43,146 nucleotides of DNA from an uncultured Oscillospiraceae bacterium. GTDB taxonomy: Bacteria > Bacillota > Clostridia > Oscillospirales > Acutalibacteraceae. A model generated the notes under the pieces. That model was given only the letters and a program-made list of their open reading frames with translations, was not told where the DNA came from and searched no databases. The DNA is taken from contig UQHH01000017.1 in NCBI GenBank assembly GCA_900540865.1, forward strand, positions 1 to 43,146. Direction: 5' to 3'. Position numbers and translations under genes: made by a program. This document shows positions 13,292 through 22,517 of this stretch, one piece after another (the first letter of the stretch is position 1; every line of letters starts with the position of its first letter).

Positions 13292-15772
13292 TTATTGCTG
13301 TTTAAAACAAAACGCGCCGTCTTTAAAATCACAAAGCACCTTATCGTTTGTCTTAATAGCGCCTTCCAAAATTCTTTCCGATAGCGGGTCCTCTATTTTA
13401 GACGTAATCGCGCGGCGCAGAGGCCTTGCGCCGTATATGGGGTCGTAACCCTCATCCGAAACAGCCTTGATAGCCGCGTCGGAGAACTCCACCGTAATCT
13501 CCATTGCGCCGAGCCGGTCAGAAAGCTCTTTGAGCATATGGCGCGCAATCTCCATAATTTCTTCCCCGCTTAGCTTATTGAAGACGATAATATCGTCCAC
13601 ACGGTTCAAAAATTCCGGCCGGAAGGTCTTTTTGAGCTCGCCCAGCACGGTTTCACGCAGCGCCTTGGTATCGGCGTCTTCCTTTTTGTTCTCTTCTCCA
13701 AACGCAAAGCCGAGGCTTCCCTGTTCGTTGGTAATCAGGCGCGCGCCGACGTTCGAGGTCATGATAATGACAGCATTCCTGAAATCAACGAGCCTGCCCT
13801 GCGAATCGGTCAGCCTGCCGTCCTCCAAAACCTGGAGCAGCATGTTGAATACATCGGGATGCGCTTTTTCTATTTCATCGAACAGTACGACGGAATACGG
13901 ATGGCGGCGCACCTTTTCCGTGAGCTGCCCGCCCTCGTCGTAGCCGACGTAGCCCGGAGGCGAACCGATAAGCTTAGAGACGTTGTGCTTCTCCATATAC
14001 TCCGACATATCGAGCCGAATCATTGCGTTTTCATCGCCGAACATCGCCTGCGCAAGCGCTTTGCACAGCTCTGTCTTGCCCACGCCCGTGGGACCTAGGA
14101 AGATGAACGAACCGACCGGCCGTTTCGGGTCCTTTAATCCTACCCTGCCGCGCCGGATTGCCCGTGCGACGCTTGTAACCGCTTCGTCCTGGCCAATGAC
14201 GCGGCTGTGGAGGATTTCCTCCATTTTAAGCAGGCGGGCGCTCTCCTCCTCCGTCAGGTTGGAAACAGGCACACCCGTCCAGTCGGAGACGATTTTCGCA
14301 ATATCCCGCTCTGTCACCTCGCCGCTTACCTTTTCGTTGTCCTCGTGCCATTTTTCCTTCTGCGCCTTGAGCTCTTCACGCGTTTTCTTTTCCTCGTCGC
14401 GCAGCTTTGCCGCGCGCTCAAAATCCTGCGCGCTTACGGCGGCGGCCTTTTCCTGCTCGAGCTCCTTGATTTTTTTCTCGGTTTCCTTGATGTCCTCCGG
14501 CTCCGTATGTGCGTTGAGACGCACGCGGGAGGCGGATTCGTCGATTAAATCGATTGCTTTGTCCGGCAGGTAACGGTCTGTAATATACCGCGCGGACAGC
14601 GTGACCGCCGCGCTTATTGCCTCGTCGGTGATTTTCACCTTGTGGTGCGCCTCGTAGCGGTCGCGCAGGCCCTTGAGTATTTCAACCGTTTCCTCCTGCG
14701 TCGGCTCGCCGACGGTAACCGGCTGGAACCTGCGCTCGAGCGCCGCGTCCTTCTCGACATACTTGCGGTACTCGTTGATGGTCGTCGCGCCGATGACCTG
14801 GAAATCGCCTCTCGCAAGCGACGGCTTCAATATATTCGCGGCGTCCGCCGAGCCCTCCGCCGAGCCCGCGCCGATGATGGTATGCAGCTCGTCAATAAAA
14901 AGAATGACATTACCCGCGGCCTTTACCTCATCCATTGCGTTTTTGATGCGGTCCTCAAAATCACCGCGGTATTTTGTACCGGCAATCATGCCGGTCAAAT
15001 CGAGCGACACGATACGCTTGTCCTTAAGCGGCTCAGGCACCTCGTCGGACGCGATTTTGAGTGCAAGCCCCTCAGCGACGGCCGTTTTGCCGACGCCCGG
15101 CTCGCCAATCAGGCAGGGATTGTTTTTCGTCCTTCTGGACAGGATTTGAATCACCCGCTGGATTTCCTTGTCCCTGCCGATAACCGGGTCAATCTCTCCC
15201 TTTTTCGCCTTTGCGGTCAAATCGATACCGAACTGGTCGAGCGTTTTCGTGCTGCTTTTCCCGCCCTTATGCTGGGACGGAGCGCCGGCAGCGGCGCTTT
15301 CAAAATCAAAAATTTCCGAATCGTCCGTACCACCGCCGGAAAGCTCGTCGCGCAGGGACTGGAGCAGGTCGTTCGGCTTCACGCCGAGCTCCTGCATAAA
15401 GCCGAGCGCATAGCTGTCCTGTTCTTCAAGCAGCGCCAAAAGCAAATGCTCGGTGCCTACATAATTATGGCCAAGCTTCGCCGCTACGATAACCGCGTTC
15501 TGCAAAATGCGCTTTGAACGCGGCGTAAGGTCGGCGGGCGACAGCGCCGTGCGGCTTCCTACGCCGATTTTCGTTTTAATTAAATCTTCGACAGCGTCGG
15601 CTGCAATCCCGCTGCCGGAAAGCGCGGCGCTTGCAACGCCTGTGCCTTCCTCGAGCAGCCCGAGAAGGATATGCTCCGTCCCGATATAAGTATGGCCGAG
15701 GTCCTGCGCGGCTTCTATCGAAAGGTTCAATGCCCTGTTTGCCTTTTGTGTAAAACCATTAAAGCTATACAT
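13292..15772 (-). CDS. clpC: AAA+ unfoldase ClpC
   Basis: The 826-residue protein has the ClpC layout: two N-terminal Clp-N repeats (about 1-145), AAA+ domain 1 with Walker A GEPGVGKT at 223-230, a middle region with a UVR-like coiled coil (AQDFERAAKLRDEEKK, about 440-470), and AAA+ domain 2 with GPTGVGKT (about 560). It feeds substrates, including arginine-phosphorylated proteins, to ClpP. It is the last gene of the ctsR-mcsA-mcsB-clpC operon. AUG has GGGAGGTATGTATT ahead. The 71-base gap from mcsB is the widest in the operon. Control is by CtsR at 17901-17957. Confidence 0.97.
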   Translation of the reverse strand: MYSFNGFTQKANRALNLSIEAAQDLGHTYIGTEHILLGLLEEGTGVASAALSGSGIAADAVEDLIKTKIGVGSRTALSPADLTPRSKRILQNAVIVAAKLGHNYVGTEHLLLALLEEQDSYALGFMQELGVKPNDLLQSLRDELSGGGTDDSEIFDFESAAAGAPSQHKGGKSSTKTLDQFGIDLTAKAKKGEIDPVIGRDKEIQRVIQILSRRTKNNPCLIGEPGVGKTAVAEGLALKIASDEVPEPLKDKRIVSLDLTGMIAGTKYRGDFEDRIKNAMDEVKAAGNVILFIDELHTIIGAGSAEGSADAANILKPSLARGDFQVIGATTINEYRKYVEKDAALERRFQPVTVGEPTQEETVEILKGLRDRYEAHHKVKITDEAISAAVTLSARYITDRYLPDKAIDLIDESASRVRLNAHTEPEDIKETEKKIKELEQEKAAAVSAQDFERAAKLRDEEKKTREELKAQKEKWHEDNEKVSGEVTERDIAKIVSDWTGVPVSNLTEEESARLLKMEEILHSRVIGQDEAVTSVARAIRRGRVGLKDPKRPVGSFIFLGPTGVGKTELCKALAQAMFGDENAMIRLDMSEYMEKHNVSKLIGSPPGYVGYDEGGQLTEKVRRHPYSVVLFDEIEKAHPDVFNMLLQVLEDGRLTDSQGRLVDFRNAVIIMTSNVGARLITNEQGSLGFAFGEENKKEDADTKALRETVLGELKKTFRPEFLNRVDDIIVFNKLSGEEIMEIARHMLKELSDRLGAMEITVEFSDAAIKAVSDEGYDPIYGARPLRRAITSKIEDPLSERILEGAIKTNDKVLCDFKDGAFCFKQQ

Positions 15773-15843
15773 AATACATACCTCCCATTAGTAATCTCTT
15801 CCTGTTAGCTGTTTTTTCCCTTTTTCATTTTCGTATGCCTGTT

Positions 15844-16869
15844 TTATCCGCAAAGGCGTTCCCTTACGGTTCTGGCGCGCGCCTGGTCGCGTTCTTCCGG
15901 CGTGAGCCGTTTTCCAGCCGCTTTCATAATGGTCGCCGGCTGGATTTCCGTCGTCAGCTCGTTGATTGTATCATAACCTATATCCTTTATTTCATCTATC
16001 GCGATTCCCAGGCGAACGTTAGACAGCAGCTTCATGCACTCGTCGGCGCTCAAAAGCCGCGCGCTCTTCAGGATACCCATAGAACGGCTGATGACGTCGA
16101 GCGTCTCCATACTGTTTGCAAGCGCCTGACATGCCGTGCGCTCCTGTGCGACGAGCTGCATCGCGATATTTTTCAGGTTATCGAGCGCTGCCTTTTCGGA
16201 AAGGCCGAGCGTGACCTGGTTTGAAAGCTGATAAAGCGCGCCCTGTGGCTCGGTGCCCTCGCCATATGTTCCGCGCAGCGTAAGCCCCAGCTTTGAAAGG
16301 TTGCCCGCGATGCGCCCTATCGCCTTGCTGTGCTGCAAAGCGGGCAGATGCAGCATGACCGAAGCGCGCATGCCGGTACCGAGATTCGTCGGGCATTGCG
16401 TCAGGTAGCCTAATTTTTCGTGGAACGCAAATCCCAGGGCGTTGTCGAGCAGGGTATCGAGCTTATCCGCCATATCGTAAGCGCCGTCGAGGTTCATTCC
16501 CTCGTACATTACCTGGATTCGGATATGGTCCTCTTCGTTGAGCATGATGCTGACGCTCTCATCTCCGGTCAGGAGCAGATACCTGCCCTGCCGGTCGGAG
16601 GCGAAGTCCGGGCTTACGAGGTGCCGTTCCACAAGGGAAACGGCCTCCTCCTCGCTCAATTTTGCCATATCTAAATATTGAAAGCTGTCCGCGATTACAC
16701 TGTTGCTATGGAACATCGCGTCCTTTACCTTGCCCGCAATCTGCTCACGCCCCGCGGCGTCGAGCCTGCACGGGAACGGGTAGCCCTGCAGATTTCTCGC
16801 AAGGCGTACCCTGGTGCTTATTATCACATCGCCCTCGGCGCCGCTTTTCTGATACCATTTTTTATTCAT
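15844..16869 (-). CDS. mcsB: Protein arginine kinase McsB
   Basis: The 341-residue protein has the phosphagen-kinase-like fold markers of McsB: ISTRVRLARNLQGYPFPCRL near the N terminus, GDESVSIMLNEEDHIRIQ, TQCPTNLGTGMRASVMLHLP, and RGTYGEGTEP. It phosphorylates arginines to mark proteins for ClpC and inactivates CtsR. ATG at 16869 (MNKKWYQKSG) is chosen over upstream in-frame codons because those fall inside mcsA; it overlaps the mcsA stop by 8 bases (ATGAATAA). Confidence 0.96.
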   Translation of the reverse strand: MNKKWYQKSGAEGDVIISTRVRLARNLQGYPFPCRLDAAGREQIAGKVKDAMFHSNSVIADSFQYLDMAKLSEEEAVSLVERHLVSPDFASDRQGRYLLLTGDESVSIMLNEEDHIRIQVMYEGMNLDGAYDMADKLDTLLDNALGFAFHEKLGYLTQCPTNLGTGMRASVMLHLPALQHSKAIGRIAGNLSKLGLTLRGTYGEGTEPQGALYQLSNQVTLGLSEKAALDNLKNIAMQLVAQERTACQALANSMETLDVISRSMGILKSARLLSADECMKLLSNVRLGIAIDEIKDIGYDTINELTTEIQPATIMKAAGKRLTPEERDQARARTVRERLCG

Positions 16870-17362
16870 GAGAGGCGCCTCCTTCCAGTTCTTTGATTCT
16901 GTCCCTGAGCTTTGCGGCCTTTTCAAACTCCTGCTTCTCAATTGCGTCGTGCAGCTCCTGCCGCGCCTGCTCCAGCTCGTTTACCACGCGCAGCTCCTTG
17001 CCGGCGCTTCCGGCAAGCTTTCCTGTATGGCGCGTGTTGCCGTGTATCCTCCTGATGGACGGCAGCAGGTCGTCGAAAAACGTTTCGTAGCACTGCGCGC
17101 AGCCGACCTTGCCGGTTTTTGCAATATCCGCAAACGCTGCCCCGCAGCCCTTGCAGCGCGTCGCGCTCGTTCTCGGCGGGAGGCCGTTTCCTAAAAAGCT
17201 GCCGAGGAAGCTGCTGAAATCGAACGCCATGTCCTCAAAAATATTGCCGTAACCCATTTTCTTGGCGCATTCGGGGCAGAGCATGTATTCGGTCAGCTCT
17301 CCGTTAATAATTGTCTTAATGTGAGTGGTCGCCTGATTTTTCTGACAGGATTGACATAGCAT
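16862..17362 (-). CDS. mcsA: McsA, activator of McsB
   Basis: The 166-residue protein carries paired zinc-binding cysteines (MLCQSCQ, MLCPECA, RCKGCG, CAQCY) and a C-terminal UVR motif (ELHDAIEKQEFEKAAKLRDRIKELE). It stimulates McsB kinase. ATG at 17362 has GGGAGGAATTTTT ahead; an in-frame TTG at 17377 lies in that ribosome site and is rejected. It sits between ctsR and mcsB with short or overlapping junctions. Confidence 0.95.
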   Translation of the reverse strand: MLCQSCQKNQATTHIKTIINGELTEYMLCPECAKKMGYGNIFEDMAFDFSSFLGSFLGNGLPPRTSATRCKGCGAAFADIAKTGKVGCAQCYETFFDDLLPSIRRIHGNTRHTGKLAGSAGKELRVVNELEQARQELHDAIEKQEFEKAAKLRDRIKELEGGASHE

Positions 17363-17411
17363 AAAAATTCCTCCCAACTGTTATTCTATCGGTTTTCGTG
17401 CTTGTAATTTG

Positions 17412-17861
17412 TCAAATTTGTGTGAGCAGCATATTTTTGAACACACCGGCCCGCAGGATGCCGCGGTATTCCTTTGGAACGCCCGCGTACGCCTGCTCAG
17501 TCAGCGCGCTGTGCATCAGGGATGCCGCCGCTTCTGAAAGCAGCCCCTGCTGCGCCATATTCTGGAGCATCATACGCGCCGCCGTGTAATCGAGCGTATC
17601 GCCAATGGAATTGACAATATGCATCAGCGCGGTGTCGGCGTCCAGGTGTACCCTCGTGATACGGATATAGCCGCCGCCGCCCCTGCGGCTTTCCACAAGA
17701 TAGCCCTGCTCCGGCGTAAAACGCGAGGTAATAACATAATTGATTTGGCTCGGCACGCACCCAAGCGTCTGCGCCAGCTCATTGCGCTGGATTTCCGCGT
17801 TGCCGCCGGACTGCTCCAGAATCTCAGAAATGTACTGCGCTACAATATCGCTCATTCGCAT
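17412..17861 (-). CDS. ctsR: Class III heat-shock repressor CtsR
   Basis: The 149-residue protein has the CtsR helix-turn-helix (NELAQTLGCVPSQINYVITSRF) and the glycine-rich wing RRGGGGYIRI that in B. subtilis CtsR acts as the heat sensor, followed by the C-terminal dimer and McsB-interaction domain. It represses clp and ctsR operons until heat or arginine phosphorylation releases it. ATG at 17861 has GGGAG 8 bases ahead. Two CtsR boxes flank its own promoter. Confidence 0.96.
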   Translation of the reverse strand: MRMSDIVAQYISEILEQSGGNAEIQRNELAQTLGCVPSQINYVITSRFTPEQGYLVESRRGGGGYIRITRVHLDADTALMHIVNSIGDTLDYTAARMMLQNMAQQGLLSEAAASLMHSALTEQAYAGVPKEYRGILRAGVFKNMLLTQI

Positions 17862-17900
17862 ATGCTTCGCTCCCTTCCTAAATGTTTATCATCATTTGAC

Positions 17901-17917
17901 TTTGACTTTCTTTGACC
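17901..17917 (-). promoter_or_regulatory. CtsR box 1
   Basis: On the minus strand GGTCAAAGAAAGTCAAA matches the CtsR heptad repeat (GGTCAAA-NAN-RGTCAAA) without mismatch. It lies just downstream of the -10. Confidence 0.92.
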
Positions 17918-17927
17918 TTATGTGTTT

Positions 17928-17956
17928 ATTATATGCGCAAGGTCAGGGAAAGTCAA
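17928..17956 (-). promoter_or_regulatory. Promoter of the ctsR operon
   Basis: TTGACT (17956-17951), a 17-base spacer and TATAAT (17933-17928). CtsR boxes sit on both sides, the upstream one covering the -35. Confidence 0.9.
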
Positions 17957-17957
17957 A
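17941..17957 (+). promoter_or_regulatory. CtsR box 2
   Basis: GGTCAGGGAAAGTCAAA matches the CtsR heptad repeat with one change in the first heptad. It is in the opposite orientation to box 1 and covers the -35 of the ctsR promoter. Confidence 0.8.
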
Positions 17958-18206
17958 CTTAATTTTTCGCTGGATTTTTTGATAAAACCATTATTTTTCT
18001 TTAGCTATCTTTAATTTTCTGCTGTTTTCTCTTATTTACTCATTATTTCAAAATCATATTTTTCTTATGTTGGCGCCTTTTTCTGTATTTATCTCGCTTT
18101 TACGGCAAAAAACAAAATTTTTATGGCGGCTTAATCAAAAATATATTATAATGGTGACAGAATATAAGCTCGGACAAAAACCCATGACAAAAAGGAGATT
18201 GAAACC
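17958..18206. other. AT-rich divergent spacer between ctsR and darA
   Basis: No gene is visible. A TATAAT at 18147-18152 is the likely -10 for darA, although no good -35 stands 17 bases ahead. The rest is A/T-rich and I see no strong structure. Confidence 0.5.
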
Positions 18207-18542
18207 ATGAAAATGATTTATGCTATCGTACATTCAGAGGACGGCGACCGTGTAACTGAAGAGCTCAACAAAAAGGGCTTCGGCGTCACCAGGCTTTCTA
18301 CCACGGGCGGTTTCCTGCGCCGCGGGAATTCCACTTTAATGACCGTAACGGAAGAAAGCAAGGTAGACGAGGTCATCACCATCATCAAAAACCAGTGCGG
18401 CAAGCGCAAGCAGGTGGCCTACAGCATGTCTTATATGGGCGACGGCGTGCCGATGGACAGCTTCAACGTCATGCCCGTAACAGTAGACGTGGGCGGCACG
18501 ACGATTTTTGTCGTCAACGTTGAGCGTTTTGAAAAAAGCTAA
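18207..18542 (+). CDS. darA: Cyclic-di-AMP receptor DarA (PII-like)
   Basis: The 111-residue protein matches the DarA/PstA family: MKMIYAIVHSEDGDRVTEELNKKGFGVTRLSTTGGFLRRGNSTLM, the GGFLRRGNSTL stretch being part of the c-di-AMP site. The fold is PII-like with a short T-loop (KRKQVAYSMSYMGDGVPMDSF). ATG follows AAAAGGAGATTGAAACC. It is followed after 23 bases by a CorA-type transporter gene, which is of interest because c-di-AMP controls ion balance; no direct link between the two is known to me. Confidence 0.92.
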   Translation: MKMIYAIVHSEDGDRVTEELNKKGFGVTRLSTTGGFLRRGNSTLMTVTEESKVDEVITIIKNQCGKRKQVAYSMSYMGDGVPMDSFNVMPVTVDVGGTTIFVVNVERFEKS

Positions 18543-18565
18543 GGCTTTGGAAAAGAGGCGGCCGC

Positions 18566-19498
18566 ATGGCACAGTTTGAGCCGAACCATTTATATCTGTT
18601 AACCGGGGATAGCATCAGCCAAACAGAGACGTTTGCTGCACCAAAAGAGGGCTTCTGCTTGGCGGTTGCTGACTTTGAGCGTGCGCAGCCGCTCTGCGAA
18701 GAAGCGGGCATTCCCTTCAGGCTGGTTGAAAAGGAGCGCTCCGTCCATTTGACACGGCTATTGGAGCTTGACGGGTATCTGCTCTGCACACTGAACATCC
18801 CGGTCAAAAAGGACAGCATACGCCACCGCGCGAAGCTCATGCTTGCGGTATGCAAGGCACGGCTGATTCTGGTGCTTTGCAACGATTACGCGCAGACTGC
18901 ACTGAACAAATTTACGCTTGCGCGCTCCCGCAGGAAAATGACGCCGGGACGGTTCCTTTACGAATTTATGGAAAGCGTCGTCGACAGTGACCTGATTTAC
19001 TTGGAGGATACGGAAAAACGCTTCGGCGCGCTCGAGGAAAACGTACTGGAAAACAGGCTTGACGATTTCCACCATAAAATTGTACCGCTCAAAAAGGAGC
19101 TGATGCTCCTGCACAACTACTATGCGCAGCTGCTGGACGTTGCGGTTAAATTAAAAAACAACGACAGCGGTTATTTTGAAAACCCGTCCTATTTTGGGCA
19201 CCTGTCAGAAAAAATTAATCTTCTTTATGGAAATACGCAGATGCTGCGCGAATATTCCATTCAGATTACAGAGCTATATCAAACGCAAATCGATGTGAAG
19301 CAAAACCGTATTATGAAGCTGTTAACAGGCATTACCGCCATATTTCTTCCGCTGACGGTCATCACCGGCTGGTATGGGATGAATTTTAAAAACATGCCGG
19401 AGCTTAGCTGGCAGTTCGGCTACCCGATGATAATCGTCATCAGCCTGGTTATCCTGCTGATATGCATCTGGTACTTTAAGAAAAAAGATTTCTTCTGA
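18566..19498 (+). CDS. corA: CorA-family divalent cation transporter
   Basis: The 310-residue protein has a soluble N-terminal domain, a long helical stalk, and two C-terminal membrane segments (about residues 252-272 and 286-304), with the family's YGMNF signature between them. The GMN motif is the magnesium selectivity filter. The length suits CorA-like proteins. ATG at 18566 is behind GAGGCGGCCGC. It lies directly downstream of darA in the same direction, with no terminator between, so the two are probably one transcript. Confidence 0.9.
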   Translation: MAQFEPNHLYLLTGDSISQTETFAAPKEGFCLAVADFERAQPLCEEAGIPFRLVEKERSVHLTRLLELDGYLLCTLNIPVKKDSIRHRAKLMLAVCKARLILVLCNDYAQTALNKFTLARSRRKMTPGRFLYEFMESVVDSDLIYLEDTEKRFGALEENVLENRLDDFHHKIVPLKKELMLLHNYYAQLLDVAVKLKNNDSGYFENPSYFGHLSEKINLLYGNTQMLREYSIQITELYQTQIDVKQNRIMKLLTGITAIFLPLTVITGWYGMNFKNMPELSWQFGYPMIIVISLVILLICIWYFKKKDFF

Positions 19499-19513
19499 TA
19501 CCGCAAAACAAAA

Positions 19514-19543
19514 ACGCACAGGCAAGCCCGCCTGTGCGTTTTT
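19514..19543. terminator. Bidirectional terminator between corA and adenosine deaminase
   Basis: ACGCACAGGC and GCCTGTGCGT form a perfect 10-bp stem with a 6-base loop, with TTTTT on the right and AAAA on the left. It serves the convergent genes on both sides. Confidence 0.93.
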
Positions 19544-19549
19544 CTTATA

Positions 19550-20542
19550 TCATATTTCAGAAAATTCCCGAAGCGCCTTGTCGAGAAGCTCCTGCTTTTC
19601 CCTCTCCGGGAGGAACGCGGCCTGTACGCTGTTTAAAAGCATTTGTTTTTCCTGCGCCCGCGTCATACCCAAATGCTGCTGTAAAAGCACAAACTCCTTT
19701 TTGATTGTCGTATTCGACACCGTCATGTTATCCGTATTGACCGTAACGGGCACGCCGCGCTCCAGCAGCTTCAATACAGGGTGCAAACCGTATTCCGGGA
19801 CAGCGCCGGTTTGCACGTTGCTCGTCGGGCAGCATTCAAGCGGGATATTATTTTGGGCGAGCAGCAGCACAAGGGAATTGTCCTCTGCCGCGCGCACACC
19901 ATGGCCAATGCGTGCGGCTCCTAAGCGCAGCGCCGCTTTGACGCTTTCGGGGCCCGCGGCTTCCCCCGCGTGTATCGTAAAGGGAACATGGAGCTGCCGC
20001 GCATACGAAAAAATCCCGGCATAATCTCCAGTCTCATACAGAGCCTCCGCTCCGGCAAGGTCAACCGCGCAGACTCCCCTGTCACACAAACCGGCGGCAA
20101 GCTCCACGGTTTTCCGGTTGTTTTCTGTTTCTCCGCCGCGCATACAGCAAAGTATCAGCCGTAGTTTAACAGCGGGAAAATCCTTAAGCGCGTGTGCAAG
20201 TCCTTCGCAGGCCGCAGCGCATACCCGCTCCATCGTCAGGCCGCCGCGTAAATGCAGCTGCGGGGCAAACCGTATTTCCGCATAGCAAAGCCCCTGCCGT
20301 GAAAGCCGGCCGGCCAGACGGTATATACTATCACGAAGCGCCTCTTCCGTCTGCAAAACGAGCAGCGGCAAATCAAAGCGTTTTAAATATTCATTCAGGC
20401 TGCCTCCGCTTTGCGGCGCTCTAAGCAGCTTTTCAAGCGCCTGTTCGCCGTTTGCCGGCAGAGAGAGCTTCTGTATGGAAGCAAGCTCTAAAACGTCCTG
20501 CGCGGTGAGCGAGCCGTCCAGATGGAGATGCAGGTCTATCAT
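19550..20542 (-). CDS. add: Adenosine deaminase
   Basis: The 330-residue protein shows the adenosine deaminase metal and catalytic motifs in order: DLHLHLDGSL at the start, HAGEA mid-chain, RIGHGVRA, and VNTDN toward the C terminus. It converts adenosine and deoxyadenosine to inosine forms, which the neighbouring purine nucleoside phosphorylase can cleave to hypoxanthine. ATG overlaps the stop of that gene (ATGA, 20539-20542), so they are translated together. Adenine deaminases share the fold, but the short length and pairing favour adenosine. Confidence 0.93.
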   Translation of the reverse strand: MIDLHLHLDGSLTAQDVLELASIQKLSLPANGEQALEKLLRAPQSGGSLNEYLKRFDLPLLVLQTEEALRDSIYRLAGRLSRQGLCYAEIRFAPQLHLRGGLTMERVCAAACEGLAHALKDFPAVKLRLILCCMRGGETENNRKTVELAAGLCDRGVCAVDLAGAEALYETGDYAGIFSYARQLHVPFTIHAGEAAGPESVKAALRLGAARIGHGVRAAEDNSLVLLLAQNNIPLECCPTSNVQTGAVPEYGLHPVLKLLERGVPVTVNTDNMTVSNTTIKKEFVLLQQHLGMTRAQEKQMLLNSVQAAFLPEREKQELLDKALREFSEI

Positions 20543-21378
20543 ACACAGTTCTCCTTTGACAGCTCTGGCGCAAGCTCCGTAATCAGCCTTGAAAAACAGG
20601 CGGATACCCTGTTTGCCGTTTTCTGTACCTCTTCATGGGTAAGCGGCGTTTTGCTGGTTCCGGCGGCCATGTTGGTTATACAGCTGACCCCGCACACGCG
20701 CATGCCCATATGGCGCGCGGCGATTGCCTCCGCCGCGGTGCTCATTCCGACCGCGTCCGCGCCGAAAAGCCGGTACATCCTGATTTCCTCCGGCGTTTCA
20801 TATTGGGGACCCGGCACCTGTAGGTATACGCCTTTTTTTAATGGAATATCGAGCTTGTCCGCCGTTTGCTTTATGGCTTTCTGCAAGCCAATATCATATA
20901 CGGCGCTCATATCAGGAAAGCGCGGGCCGAGCTCGCCTATATTTTCCCCGCGCAGCGGTGACGGCATAAAGGATGCGATATGTCCGGTAATCATCATCAA
21001 ATCACCTGGGGATAAATCAGGCCCGAGCCCTCCCGCCGCGTTTGTAAGAAGAAGCGTCTTTGCGCCTAACAATCCCATCAAGCGGATGGGCAGTACAGTC
21101 TGTTCCACCGGGTAACCCTCGTAGTAGTGTACCCTCCCCTGCATGAGAACCGCGGGAACACCGGCAATCCAGGCGAAAATAAATTTCCCCTCATGGCCCT
21201 TGACCGTCGATACGGGAAAGCCGTCCAGTTCTTTGTAAGATACAGACGAAGTCGTTTTCAGCCGGTTTGCAAACGAACCCAACCCCGAGCCGAGCGTAAT
21301 CGCGATTTTGGGAACAAAATCCGTCCGCTTTCTTATCTCGGCAAGGCATTGTTCTAACGTGTTAAAGGCGTTTGACAT
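20539..21378 (-). CDS. Purine nucleoside phosphorylase (trimeric type)
   Basis: The 279-residue protein has the class I/trimeric PNP motifs GSGLGSFANRL, VLMQGRVHYYEGY, TNAAGGLGPDL and GADAVGMSTAAEAIAARHMG. It cleaves guanosine or inosine with phosphate. ATG at 21378 has AAAGGGG ahead. It is the first gene of a purine salvage pair with adenosine deaminase. In Firmicutes this type is often called PunA or DeoD2; the exact name is not decided here. Confidence 0.95.
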   Translation of the reverse strand: MSNAFNTLEQCLAEIRKRTDFVPKIAITLGSGLGSFANRLKTTSSVSYKELDGFPVSTVKGHEGKFIFAWIAGVPAVLMQGRVHYYEGYPVEQTVLPIRLMGLLGAKTLLLTNAAGGLGPDLSPGDLMMITGHIASFMPSPLRGENIGELGPRFPDMSAVYDIGLQKAIKQTADKLDIPLKKGVYLQVPGPQYETPEEIRMYRLFGADAVGMSTAAEAIAARHMGMRVCGVSCITNMAAGTSKTPLTHEEVQKTANRVSACFSRLITELAPELSKENCV

Positions 21379-21437
21379 AATAAGACCCCTTTATATATGC
21401 GAATATGTTTCAATGCTTCGCAAGCCTTAGTAAGGTT

Positions 21438-21443
21438 ATTATA
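21438..21443 (-). promoter_or_regulatory. -10 element of the purine salvage operon
   Basis: TATAAT on the minus strand, preceded by TTTTGT/TTGTAT-like sequence at a 15-17 base spacing. The element lies about 60 bases ahead of the phosphorylase start. Confidence 0.6.
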
Positions 21444-21484
21444 ACACGCGTTAACAATATACAAAAGTTATAGGGCAGTTTTTA

Positions 21485-22207
21485 TTAAAACCAAATCAGA
21501 TAAACAACCTTTTCTTTTTCAAAAAACTCAATTTGGACATTCGAAGCGATGAAGTCCGTACGGTGGATAAATTTTTCTATTTCGGCAAGCTCCTCGCTGA
21601 ATCCCTGTGCCAGCAGCCGTTCCCTGAGTTCTTTCAGAGAAATTGCGGATTGTAAAAAGTCCAGCAGTATGGTATACGCCCCGCTTTGCATATTGAGCTT
21701 GGAAAACAGCGCCCTTGCAAATTCATGCATACAGGAGACCGCCGAATGGCCTGTAAACGTTAAAAGCGGAATGCGGTTTGCAAGCGCGAAGGATACAATG
21801 TTATCCCGCAGCTTTCCAAAGGTTGCAAACATTACTTGATAGCGGTTTTCAACCGCGCGCGTCCCGGCATGAACAACTGCCGCGGAACCGCTTGATACTG
21901 CGCCAAGCTCCGTTTCCTCCATAATGCTTCCTCTGACGGACAAAATATTTTTTGCAAGTGAAATGGCAAACGTTTCCTTTTCACACCTGCTCGCTATTAA
22001 AATTCTCGATGGATAATAAAAGGAAGAGCGCATAGGCGGGTTCATCATAATTTCTGTCTGGTACAGCGCCCCGTATTTATGCACGAGCTGTCCCGCTGTC
22101 CGGTCGTATGCCATAAGCGCTTCAAGCTGTGCGATTTCAAATCCATAACTATTGAGTACCCTGTGAATGAAATAATACTCCGCTAGCGTCTTCAGTTCCC
22201 TTTCCAT
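21485..22207 (-). CDS. Hypothetical protein, 240 residues
   Basis: The protein starts MERELKTLAEYYFIHRVLNSYG and has no signal peptide, clear membrane segment or motif that I recognise. It looks mixed alpha/beta, with central GAVSSGSAAVVHAGTRAVENRYQ and FTGHSAVSCMHEFARALF stretches. ATG at 22207 follows AGGATATAGA, a weak ribosome site. It lies downstream of, and in the same direction as, the orphan LytTR regulator, separated by a 386-base gap with regulator-type repeats, so it may be a target of that regulator (inference). Confidence 0.75.
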   Translation of the reverse strand: MERELKTLAEYYFIHRVLNSYGFEIAQLEALMAYDRTAGQLVHKYGALYQTEIMMNPPMRSSFYYPSRILIASRCEKETFAISLAKNILSVRGSIMEETELGAVSSGSAAVVHAGTRAVENRYQVMFATFGKLRDNIVSFALANRIPLLTFTGHSAVSCMHEFARALFSKLNMQSGAYTILLDFLQSAISLKELRERLLAQGFSEELAEIEKFIHRTDFIASNVQIEFFEKEKVVYLIWF

Positions 22208-22380
22208 TCTATATCCTCCACAATTGATATATCAACCCACACAGCAAAAAAGAAGAGCAGTCAATCTGCTCTTACGCTTATGGATGCCTGCCAAAATCAT
22301 CCGGCATGTTACTTTGCGCCGCGTAAATATTTTTTCTCCGTAAAATTCCGTCGAACCTTTTATTATCCGGAGAAAGTTGC

Positions 22381-22412
22381 GCGTCCTGCATGCAGCAAGT
22401 CATGCAGGACGC
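22381..22412. other. Perfect 12-bp inverted repeat
   Basis: GCGTCCTGCATG and CATGCAGGACGC flank an 8-base loop. No T-run follows on either side, so it is not a standard terminator. Confidence 0.6.
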
Positions 22413-22517
22413 TGTGCGTGTACGCTGAAATAATTGAGATTGAAGGCAATTCCGCTCTCCAACCCGTTAATTGATGGTACTAAAAATATAACGCGAAAAC
22501 CCTAAAAAATAAACACC

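Noticed and set aside
14642..15517. Plus-strand open frame of 291 codons
   Set aside because: It is antisense to clpC, with no ribosome site and no recognisable domain.
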